From contig CP053169.1 of assembly GCA_014607495.2 (NCBI GenBank), positions 682,001 through 746,000 on the forward strand: a stretch of 64,000 nucleotides of DNA, written 5' to 3'. The first letter of the stretch is position 1; each line of letters opens with the position of its first letter. This DNA is from Carposina sasakii (taxonomy: Eukaryota; Arthropoda; Insecta; Lepidoptera; Carposinidae). The translations under genes were made by a program, and so were the position numbers. Of this stretch, positions 10,901 through 19,558 are shown one piece after another. The notes below the pieces were generated by a model that saw only the letters and a list, made by a program, of their open reading frames with translations, was not told the origin of the DNA and did not search any database.

Positions 10901-13850
10901 GCGGCCGTTTCAGGGGCCCATGAAATGAGTCGGCGAGTCACCGCCTGCCACCTAACAATTATGAGACTTGGTTGTAATGGCAGGTGTCCGTTAGTCTCCT
11001 TCAATAGCCCGATTTTCCAACCCCACCCAAAATTCAGCCCCATAGCCCATGACCTTGTTTCCCATCGCATGACAGAGCTCTGCACTCCAATAGTCTTGCA
11101 CATGGCGGAGACCATTGCCGGGTGTATCATATTGTGCGTTCGGCGATGGTATCCGTCATGTGTATCCAACACCATATTAAAGTTCTCTTAAAAGGGCCTC
11201 TACATCTTGGCTACGGCCCGATGCACGCCTCTCAAAGGACCGGGACTCTGTAGTCCCGAGAATTAAAAAAAAAAAAAAAGCCTATTTTTAAAATTTACTC
11301 TCAGATTGTTTATTCCACTGATTTCCTGAAGCCATGTTGACGCTTTTTTACCATAGCAATTTATAAAATCTGTTAATGACATCAACGCCCAAAAATTCGC
11401 CTGCCTATCTAGCATTCTAAACAACCTGACAAAAACCTCGCACTCTACCCCCTCGTTGCAGATAATCCACCTGAAGCGCTTCCAGTACGTGAACAACAAG
11501 TGGATCAAGTCGCAGAAGGTGGTCAACTTCCCGCTGACGGACTTCGACCCGACCGCCTACCTCGCCGCCGTACCCCAGGAGACCAGTCTGCGCCACCAGG
11601 AGCTCAGGGGGATGAGGGAGGGGGGCGAAGAGGGGGAGGGGGAGGGGGGAGACGGAGAACACGCGAAGACGAAAGGTGGGTGGCTTGATCTGTTTTGAGT
11701 CCGGTCTGCGATTCTAGGAGCTATGGGGGCACATGAAGAAGAAAGGTGCGTGGCTTGATTTGTATAGAGTGATGGCTTATACCACGCCGTGCCGCAGAAG
11801 ACCAGTCTGCGCCACCAGGAGCTCAGGGGGTGAGGGAGGGGGCAGAGGGGGGGAACGGGGAGGGGGGAGACGCCGAGCACGCGAAGACAAAAGGTGAGTA
11901 GATTACGTGTGTGTTTGTTTTGTGTGATAGCTAAAAGTCTTTGACCCTGAGATGTTTAATTTCTAGTTTTTTGTTCTTTTTATTCTGAAGGAAGGCAAGG
12001 GAAATAAATAAATGAAGAATGGCGAAAAAATCTTTAAAAGATAAGTGCAAAATTTGCTTTGCACATGCTATAGAATCACATAATAAACTAAATATTACTT
12101 ATTTGTCAGAAAACATCACTTTTGTGGCCACGTGCAAGACATTACAAATTGACTTCTATTCCAACAAAAATTACAGCTTTTCCCGCTGAATCCATATTTT
12201 ATTTAACGTTTATTGATTGACCCCTTGTGCCTTATGGCTGTGATCGCCATTTTTCTGTATCAACAGTACGACGACGTACCTTTTAAGTGAGCTGTGGTGT
12301 GATTACCAAAAAAATCTATTTTGCTCAGTGTCGACCACATGGATGCCGGCAGTGGCAATACAATGCCGGCAGACGTGTCTCGGCACTAACAGTCCTAATG
12401 TACCTAACTAAAGTCCCCCGGCGGCAGGTGGCGCGCGCAAGCGGCTACAGTCGGCCAGTCTGACGGAGACTCCGGTGCGGGACGACGAGCTGGTGGACTT
12501 CCACCAGCACCGCCTGCAGCCCGCCTGCGACCCCCTGGACCTCAAGTACCGCCTCTACAGCGTCGTGGTGCGTACACCGCCTAGGCCTCGCGGAGACGAG
12601 CCGGCTAGAACTAGGTGTAGCCGGTTATATGCAGTTAGAACTGCGTAACTAGATGTCATCATCATTTTCCTGCCCTGTTCCCATTCATTTGGTGTCGGCG
12701 CGCAACTTTTAAACTTTCTCTTATGTATTCTTTCTTTATCTTCTTGTAACCCAAACACATCCATCTCAACAATCGCATCTTGTTTACATGTGGTTGATTT
12801 TAATCCTTCTTCTTTACGATACATTTATTTATTTATTTGTTACAATAATTTACATATAATGTGTGTAGTGCTAATATTAATTTTTATTGTTATGGAATCA
12901 ATAGTTAGTAGCTTACTCGTACTAAATGTGATTGATCATGTGCAGTTAAAAATAGCAGTATCCTACTTATCCTCGATTAGAATTAGGGTGTAGTCTTTAT
13001 TATAGCGGTTAGAACTAACAAGCGTAGGCAGGCTGGTGGACGTTGCTGCTAATTTAATGCTGGGCTGTACCCTCACATACGGAGAGTGAGAAGCATGCCA
13101 TCGAGTATGTTGCGGCTAGGATGTGGTACAAAATAAAAAGTTGAGCTCTTTTACATTTTGAAATCATGTGTTATTCAAATGTAGGAAAGACCAGGGATGA
13201 AAGCAACAAATCTGCCTATGTCTGAATTGTGTTAGGTTAACTCCTAGTTGTACTCGTATCTGGCTTAGGCGAAGTGTCCAAGTGTAACATAGTACATGTC
13301 GTCGTTGCAGTCTCATTCGGGGCAGCTGAGCGGCGGACACTACGTGGCGTACGCGAGGAACCCGTCCGGCGCATGGCTGTGCTACAACGACTCCATGTGC
13401 CGTGCTGCGCCGGCTGGAGCCGACCCGGCCGCCGCCTACCTGCTGTTCTACGAGCGCTCCGGTCTCGCGCCGGCCCGGTGAGTCCGGAGCCAACCCGGCC
13501 TCCGCCAACCTGCTGTTCTACGAGCGCTTTGGACCACCCGGAGTAACGGGTTTTAAGCCGGACAGGTGAAGTGTATACCGGACAATAGGTGGGAGGAGGA
13601 AAAGGGGTATGCGCCATCGACTCCAAAGGAAGTAAAATAGAAGATAAATAATCAGCGATAAATCAACGATAAGCGTTGCTATGCAAGGTAGGTTGCCAAT
13701 ATTGTACCATAACTCTTCTGCAGTGTATTTATTAGTATTTGTACCCGCAGGTACATGCCGGACATCACGGGCAAGGAGCCGGTCGTCAAAGACCCGGACG
13801 CGCTCGACCCGGACGAAAACGACCTCAAGAAGATGTGTGTCATCACATAA
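1939..13850 (+). CDS. USP32: USP32-type ubiquitin carboxyl-terminal hydrolase, C-terminal part (gene continues left of window)
   Basis: Cysteine protease of the USP (C19) family that removes ubiquitin; USP32 relatives act at endosome and Golgi membranes. Exons seen: 1939-2225, 2910-3042, 3929-3993, 4220-4359, 6368-6477, 6797-6940, 9418-9603, 11462-11675, 12428-12567, 13311-13477, 13751-13850. All junctions are GT-AG and phases agree; the sum is 1686 nt (561 aa plus stop). Diagnostic stretches are RDAYFLASQ, DDSLGYEFPFTLRAV, AIDWEPTALHLRYQ, LASCLRAFTSEE, IIHLKRFQYVNNKWIKSQK, and the histidine box SGGHYVAYARNP followed by WLCYNDS, which hold the catalytic His and Asp/Asn. The catalytic Cys box and the N-terminal EF-hand and DUSP parts must lie upstream. 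The protein ends KKMCVIT, a CaaX prenylation motif as in vertebrate USP32. Exon GC is high, introns AT-rich. Tandem duplications cover six of its donor sites, so donor choice there is uncertain; I used the first donor each time because it keeps family alignment and phase. Confidence 0.93.
2358..2741 (+). mobile_element. MITE family A, copy 2
   Basis: Nearly identical to 1251-1635 over its full length, in the same orientation, with the same TACAGG/CCTGTA ends. It lies in the USP32 intron between the exons at 1939-2225 and 2910-3042. Differences are mostly in the A/T homopolymer near 2450-2480. Confidence 0.75.
2991..3770 (+). repeat. 85-bp tandem array A on the donor of USP32 exon 2910-3042
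   Basis: Nine copies of an 85-bp unit. Each unit is the last 52 bp or so of the exon, then the donor (CAG/GTGCGG) and about 33 bp of intron. Donors recur at 3043 and every 85 bp to 3723. Copies differ at only a few sites (for example CATGCTGCAG versus CACGCTGCAG). The unit is about 75-80% GC, and no stop codon occurs in any of the six frames, which creates long spurious frames. The next real exon starts at 3929. Confidence 0.95.
4261..6108 (+). repeat. 98-bp tandem array B on the donor of USP32 exon 4220-4359
   Basis: About 18 copies of a 98-bp unit that begins inside the exon and spans its end. Two adjacent candidate donors are repeated in each unit (CCCG/GTAACT and CAAG/GTGACG). GTAACT recurs from 4360 to 6018; one unit near 5720 is 8 bp shorter. 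Units lack an 18-bp piece present in the exon itself, so they derive from one deleted founder. Reading through the first donor meets a TGA within the first unit, so only the first donor keeps the protein. Confidence 0.95.
6928..8336 (+). repeat. 36-bp tandem array C on the donor of USP32 exon 6797-6940, ending in a partial exon copy
   Basis: Donor AAG/GTACGTGAG at 6941 recurs every 36 bp up to 8237, giving 37 copies. The unit joins exon material like CAGCTGTGCGAG with the exon end GAGAAG and the donor. After the last unit the sequence runs into a second, diverged copy of the exon body (about 8258-8336, encoding YRRNPQQP then TIDWEPTALQ). The unit is a multiple of three and stays open in the exon frame, encoding VRETCSSCAREK per unit; a variant with SR for SS recurs in pairs. 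Confidence 0.95.
8623..9381 (+). mobile_element. Helitron-like non-autonomous repeat with internal tandem units
   Basis: Starts TCTATACTAATAATATTTTA and ends with a GC-rich hairpin-like tail GCGGACGGAGTCGCGGGCGT followed by CACTAA, which fits Helitron ends (5'-TC, CTRR-3'). Inside, a unit of about 115-128 bp containing TTCCCACGGGAAG occurs four times (near 8766, 8895, 9023, 9138). Related tails occur at 17410-17560, 38141-38451 and 43797-44095. No open frame of note. Confidence 0.55.
9561..10461 (+). repeat. 51-bp tandem array D on the donor of USP32 exon 9418-9603
   Basis: Donor CTG/GTGAGT at 9604 recurs every 51 bp to 10420 (17 copies), then one decayed unit. The unit is the last 42 bp of the exon plus the donor and a few intron bases. 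Being a multiple of three, it is open in the exon frame and encodes VSAACKTLQLWRLPPVL per unit. Copies are near-identical with scattered T/C changes (GGCGTCTG versus GGCGCCTG). The true continuation is the exon starting 11462 (IIHLKRF). Confidence 0.95.
10570..11275 (+). mobile_element. Retroposon-like repeat with poly(A) tail in a USP32 intron
   Basis: The right end reads GGACCGGGACTCTGTAGTCC then GAGAATT and a run of about 15 A, as expected of a target-primed retroposed sequence. Its last 180 bp or so has a homologue at 20500-20885. No intact reading frame; it may be a 5'-truncated LINE end or a SINE. The left edge near 10570, after an ATA/ATT microsatellite, is uncertain. Confidence 0.5.
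11560..11900 (+). repeat. Decayed 2-3 copy duplication of the end of USP32 exon 11462-11675 with its donor
   Basis: The exon end (ACCAGTCTGCGCCACCAGGA through GAAGACGAAAG, donor at 11676) is repeated at 11782-11893 with its own donor AAAAG/GTGAGT at 11894. A shorter, more decayed copy lies between them with donor GAAAG/GTGCGT at 11746, and the intron piece GTGGCTTGAT is repeated too. The copies differ by many substitutions, so this is an older version of what arrays A-D show. Confidence 0.85.
13423..13535 (+). repeat. 70-bp two-copy duplication of the end of USP32 exon 13311-13477
   Basis: GAGCCGACCCGGCCGCCGCC through TGCTGTTCTACGAGCGCTCC in the exon is repeated 70 bp downstream in the intron as GAGCCAACCCGGCCTCCGCC through TGCTGTTCTACGAGCGCTTT. 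The first donor (GGTGAGT at 13477-13483) is intact. The equivalent in the second copy has decayed to GGAGTAA. Confidence 0.88.
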
Positions 13851-15169
13851 CCAGGTTTGATGACTTATTGCCGCGGAATTATCGTGTGGAGCTTCGAGAA
13901 GATTCCAGAAATTCCAGTTTATTCGGTCTAAGTAATGCTTTAAAGAGGTTTATCTGCAACATTACATGTGATTGTGAATCGAACCCTATTGATAAATGAT
14001 CTTCATTTGACATAAGATCAACAATCGTTGCTTGTTTGATGTTTAGAAACAGGTCCAGCAATTAACAATTAATTGACATCAATCTTGGTGGGGTGATCAT
14101 TTAAGTTAGCCGTATTCAAAGTCTTATTCACTTGAATACTGTCGAAAATCACTAACAATATATTTCATTCATGTTTGCTGTGATTTTTAAAACACCTCAC
14201 TAAACTAATAAAAGGATTCTGCACACGAAGTTTGCACAAAATTCTAATGAAGATACGACATTATTCAAGCAAATGGACGATAATACATTTGAACATGTCA
14301 AGAATAAGATGTTCTATTAATATTGTGATTTGAAAGTGCGATGTTTTGGAAATATTTGGTGGTATTGATATTACAGGAAATGGGTGTATTTTGATGTTTA
14401 CGAAAGCGTATTCGTATGTTCGCAGAAAAATGATTCGTCGTGCGTCTATTTTTTTAATATAATGGATAAACAAAAATCTTTTTACTGCCAACCAATAGAA
14501 ACATGATTAGATTATACTACACGGGTTCTTTATTACTATTATACATATTATTGTTTAAAAGAAAAAACAATAGACGCTAAATTATACATGTAAGACCTCT
14601 ATAGTTTCTAAATGTGATACATTTGTAAATTATAAACAGGATAAACTTCATCAAGTTGTCATTTGTTACATAACAGTGACGTCATTCCGTTCTTGCGTGA
14701 TAATCGTTTTGTTTGAAACGATCCGCGGAGTTTGCTCAAATATTTGAGAGGTTATTTATGTTTAAGATTTGTGCTGGTCACCGTCTAATATGTTTATCTT
14801 ATTTTATATCTTATCAGCATAGAGTGCCGTTTCGGGAGTTTGAGACGATGACTTCACATCTCGCGAAAGGTTATCACATCACTTTTTCATAGCATAGTCT
14901 CAAACTCCGGTAAGTATAGTTTTGATCAAATTACATTTCAGTCAGTTAGATACATACTTAGTTTTATTTTTATTATATCTTACAATTATGCGACCATAAT
15001 TATTCAGTCATGTTATTTAAATTATTAAACTTTTTTTTTTAAATTTGTGTAATTTTAGATAATTTTCTGAGAAAATCTGTGTACAGGCTTATTTACGGAG
15101 GCTCTTTTTTCCAGAATACTACATAAAGTCTTTAGGATAAGTCCTAATCAGTTCTAAATTAAATAATTT

Positions 15170-15519
15170 CGACTATTACCTGTAGTCCCCCCAACATGTC
15201 CCCCTGGTGGGACCACGGGTAATTTTTTTCCCCGTAGTCCCACCGTTCTGAAAAATGTTCGCCAGTGGGTATACGGGTAATTAATTTATACCCATGGTCC
15301 CACCACACTAAGTGGTAAACGTGCAAGTCGCCTAGGTATCTTGAAAATAAAATAAAATTTCGATGTAATAAAAAGTCAATTTGAGACCAAGTTTAAACCT
15401 GTAGTAAACCTTTAAAACATAAGTACCATTTCCTGAAACATATGAGGAAGGGACTACGGGGAAAAATTACCCGTCGTCCCACCAGGGGGACATGTTGGGG
15501 GGACCACGGGTAATAGTAG
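15170..15519. mobile_element. hAT-like MITE with 8-bp target duplication
   Basis: A 350-bp fold-back element with arms of about 65 bp (left GTCCCCCCAACATGTCCCCC, right its inverse). It is flanked on both sides by the direct repeat AATAATTT (15162-15169 and 15520-15527); an 8-bp duplication is typical of hAT transposons. The arms are internally repetitive (ACGGGTAATTTTT, CCCCGTAGTCCCAC). No coding capacity. Confidence 0.8.
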
Positions 15520-16906
15520 AATAATTTAGAATTGGCGAGTTATTCTTCATTCATACAATATGCAAATGGTGCATCGCATAATATAGACTTAACTAATTAT
15601 TTTTATATACAATTATAATCGAGACTGATGTGGTGTTATAATCGATGTGATGTGTTATTTTACTCATGTATATATTTTTAATACATATAAGCTATGCTAT
15701 ACATTATATTTAATTTATACACAGGCATATTTTAATTCATTCGATCATATGACCAAATATAAACGTAATTTGGAATCTGTTTGTATTAAAATATGCCATG
15801 TGTTTATGTATTGAATCATTTCGTTATGTCAATGATAGTAATAAGTAAAAAAGGTTTAAATAACCTTGAGAGGGACGTAGTAGCAACTGTTTATATTGTG
15901 TTTGCTAATGTATAAAGAGGCCTTACAAGTTTTAGGGTCGTGTCACGCTACCCTCTTCTCTTGAGGTTAAATTATCGGCATTGTCCGTGTTGACCTCTCG
16001 GCTCAAAACAGGCAACTATACTAATATACACTAGATCTTACTTCTTATATAAGTTGTAACATAAAATATTCTCAAAGTTAACGGAAAATAAATTAATATA
16101 TTTGTAAATTATTATTTTGAGTGTCATTTTTATTGTGAAGGATTTGGAGTAAATAATTGATTGAATTTCGTTGTATACATAATTTGTTTGGGATACAATA
16201 TCAGATTGAACCCGGCTGCGCACATAAAATCTACACGAGATAGTAAAGTGCCGTGCGCTGTTTAGTGAGATAACTAATAAGTATTTATATTACAAAAAAT
16301 ATTATTGATATTAAAAATGGTGCATTATTGATATCAAAATAATGGTGTAATCTTGCCCATTATACTCAGGGTTACGAATTTTGGTAGGTATGGACATACA
16401 TACATACATATAATCACGCCTTTATGTATGTATTTATGGGTAGGTATGTAATATTGTGTATATTGAACTGATCTAGTTTTTGCTATTATGTGTAGTAATT
16501 GTTTAAACCACAGTCTACTTAGCTTGGAGTCTTCATAAGCGTGTACATACAATAAACTATATCATGAATATTGCGGAGCTGTATGTGCCATCGAACTGTT
16601 ATTGTTTCTTATATCCGTTTCTAATCTAATGCCAAAGGGAAATAATTTTGTTTTGCGATAACATGCGCAGCGTTTGTGTTATGGCTCAAAAATATGTAAC
16701 ACTTCACTTTATTCCAATTTTATAAGTATAATCATGTGCATAATATAATTGTTAGTTAAACATTGTCTGTATGTATCTTATATCTATACTGTAGTCATTT
16801 TTATTGCCAGACTGTTAACAGTTTTGCGCTCTTATTATTATTATTATTAGTAAATATGTTATGAACTTAAATTTGTTATACGTATTTTTAATTCAATATC
16901 CTGTGC

Positions 16907-16912
16907 AATAAA
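16907..16912 (+). terminator. Candidate polyadenylation signal for USP32
   Basis: AATAAA in the context CCTGTGCAATAAAGTC followed by T-rich sequence, the usual layout of an animal cleavage and polyadenylation site. Assigned to USP32 because it is the last strong plus-strand signal before the MITE-rich gap; not proven. Confidence 0.4.
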
Positions 16913-17104
16913 GTCTTTTTATGTAACTATTCTTTTTTTGTAGAAAGTAATGGACTTGTAATGGATTTGCGATCTATCTTGATGACTAAGAATTTTAATT
17001 TCAGTTCTTCATTATCTGGTCGATCTTGAGAAATGCAAGTGATTCGCGTTTGGGTCAAGGTTAATCCTACTAATATTATAAACGCGAAAGTTTGTAAGTA
17101 TGGA

Positions 17105-17405
17105 TCATGGAGAAGGTATAAAAAAGGAGGTGGGACTATGAACTGAGTCGTGTGTGGCAATCGTGAGGCCATGACGTCATGATAGGGGCGGAGCTTCAGG
17201 GCCAGTGTAACGCAGTAGCTGTAACCACACGCTTATGCAAGTAGTTTAGCTAGTCACTACAAGGTGGTTTCTATGTAAATGGGCAAGGAGGGCTACAGTG
17301 TTAGGATGCTCCCCTCGTCCCATACTTCACCCCCGCTCCGCGGCACACTATTTTTGTATGAAAATATACTTAGCCGCTGCTCCTCTTTTATTTCTTCTCC
17401 ATGGT
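17105..17405. mobile_element. MITE family B, copy 1
   Basis: The left end CATGGAGAAGG...AAAGGAG mirrors the right end CTCCTCTTTTATTTCTTCTC, giving imperfect inverted ends of about 25 bp. The inside contains GCCATGACGTCATGATAGGG (a CRE-like TGACGTCA palindrome) followed by a GC-box-like GGGGCGGAG. A longer copy is at 56035-56415; this one lacks about 90 bp found there. Confidence 0.65.
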
Positions 17406-17409
17406 ATGG

Positions 17410-17560
17410 ATGGATGTTTGTTACTCTTTCACGTAAAAACGGCTGGAGCGATTTTAATGAAATTTGGTATGGAGTTAGCGACACCCTGGATTAACATAGG
17501 CTACTTTTTATCCCGGATAATTTCTCCATTTGTTTTTCTCCACGCGGACGAAGTCGCGGA
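17410..17560 (+). repeat. Tail fragment of a Helitron-like repeat
   Basis: Contains GCTACTTTTTATCCCGGATA and CACGCGGACGAAGTCGCGG, the shared 3' part of the repeats at 8623, 38141 and 43797. The 5' part is missing and it directly abuts the MITE at 17105-17405. Confidence 0.55.
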
Positions 17561-17620
17561 ATGTACTCATTGCGAATGCTATTTGTACATTCTGCTTCTC
17601 CGTAGACAATAACAACAGTA

Positions 17621-17867
17621 AGGCTCAATTTACACCGCCGCGGAATGGAAGTTTTTTGTACATCGCATAATGAACTTTGTCAACTACTACGAGCTTAAAA
17701 AAAAGTCGCGCGTCTTCCGCGGAATCCTCGCGCATTCTCGAGAACTCCGATGGTTTGGCGTAACGGAATTTGGAAATTGACGCTGATGATATAAAGTTCA
17801 TTGTTATATACGATTTCGTTGCAAAAATTCGCTTCCGTTCCATTCCGCGGCGGTGTAAATTGAGCCT
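17621..17867. mobile_element. MITE family C with 7-bp target duplication
   Basis: A 247-bp element with inverted ends AGGCTCAATTTACACCGCCG and beyond (about 30 bp near-perfect), flanked by the direct repeat AACAGTA at 17614-17620 and 17868-17874. The middle is A/T-rich with a GC-rich CCGCGGAATCC patch. No coding capacity. Confidence 0.75.
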
Positions 17868-17874
17868 AACAGTA

Positions 17875-19558
17875 CTCTCATTCCCTTTATTAAATTGGTC
17901 ACGTTAAAATATTCGTAGTATAATGTACAAATCATAAACCTTTCGTCGCAGAAAGTCTGGAAACTGAATTACTTAACATCAAATGTGTCCTAGTATGTAC
18001 ACACTTAATAAATTATATAGGGTGGTGCTCGTTTGGACATTATGCCCCGCAGTTTCCCATTTTGTACAGAATATGCTCCAAAGGAATAAGTTTTGCGCTC
18101 ATGTCTAAGCAGTGAATGAGAAGAAAACGCGGCGACACAAGCCTCAGTAATTTTATCAAGATCTGCCTTATCTTTCACGTGAGAGCCTATCTATCTGACG
18201 TCACTGATTATGCCTTAGTATAACGCAACGCCAATTGGTTTTCCATTTACATAAAAAATAAAACAAAAGTTTGGACTTTTGAATTTTATTATTAGATTTA
18301 CACTGTCATTTACAATAAATTTCCATGTAGTTGGTAGGACATTAAATCAATATTGCATAACACTAAGGCTAATTGCATCAGTATTTTTGTGGATTAATTA
18401 ACAAAATATATGCAATATTACAAATTCAAATAAAATAACGCTAATATCTTACTCGGGCACGCACTCGTTAGCCGGCCGGGCCGCGCGGCGCTTGGCGGAA
18501 TGTGAGAGGAGGCACGTCCCAGCGCTAAACACCACAATAAATAACTTCCCAAGTGCATAACCTTAACCTAGCACAACTTTAGACCTACGGCTCGTCCTGT
18601 ATAAATCGTAAGAGATGTAGCGCTACAGCATTATTTTCGAGAAACATGCGAAATAAAAAAAAATAAATTAAAATATACAAAATCTCTATCACAATACTCG
18701 TAAGTAATTAAAGCAATTCAAGTGTGAATACTCCAAAAGTTGTAATACCAAAGAAGCGGGACATCGTCAGCCGCACTGCAGCTGCGGAAGACTGCTCGTA
18801 ACCTACGTTTGTGCAGACCAAACACGGAGATGCTTCACAAAGTAAACTATTACATCCACAATAAGACGAGTTACATTTCACTATAGTGTATCCAAATTAT
18901 AATATTCTATCAATTAATTATTACTTTATTGAACAGCTCGCTATGGTGCTTTTACAAGTCTCAACAGAGTTAAATACATTAATTTTACACATGGTATAAA
19001 ATACTTAGAAAATTTACAATTTCCATCTCACGTAAGTAGTTGGGAAGATGGAAAGTCTTAGCTTGTATTGTAGAAAAATCCCTGTTGGCGACAGCTACTC
19101 CGGTTAACACGAAACACCATAATTTGATTGTGTCGAGGCGAAGAGGACAGCACACTTGTGTCTGATCGAAGCTAAGATAAAGAGATCAATTCATAGTGTA
19201 CTGTTAAGAAAATACATCCTTAGAACATACAGTTAAAATGTAATACCAAAGTACTTTTTCTTAAACATTATTTTTTCCGTAATCGAAAACAAACATATCA
19301 AAAGAAGTACAATTTAAAATGTATATTTTTACTCGTAGATAATTTGACACAATACATAAAACAAAGTTTATTATGTATTACATGTGTTTTGGGGATAACT
19401 GTAATTTAGTCAAGAGTACGTATGTATAATATATAATGTATAATAGTCCCCAGAGGCGAGATTAGCTTACAACCGGTTGTCATCGAGGGCTGGATCTTGT
19501 TACATGGTACTATAGTAATTTTGTTATTATATTTAAATAATGAAATGACGCCGAGCTA
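17875..19558 (-). other. 14-3-3 epsilon 3' UTR and flank
   Basis: No coding signal. On the minus strand downstream of the 14-3-3 stop at 19559 there is an AATAAA (plus-strand TTTATT near 18286), which would give a 3' UTR of about 1.27 kb. From 17875 to about 18280 the sequence is unassigned intergenic DNA between two convergent genes. Confidence 0.45.

Larger units (their letters stand above)
13851..17030 (+). other. Probable USP32 3' UTR and flank
   Basis: AT-rich DNA without coding-like frames after the USP32 stop at 13848-13850. Candidate polyadenylation signals: an early ATAAAA near 14208 and a clear AATAAA at 16907-16912 followed by a T-rich stretch. If the latter is used the 3' UTR is about 3 kb and contains the MITE at 15170-15519. 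A short inverted repeat (GGAGTTTGAGAC / GTCTCAAACTCC) spans about 14836-14910. The UTR end is inferred. Confidence 0.4.

Noticed and set aside
13164..13626. Minus-strand frames of 114-129 codons
   Set aside because: Antisense of the GC-rich USP32 histidine-box exon and its duplicated end.
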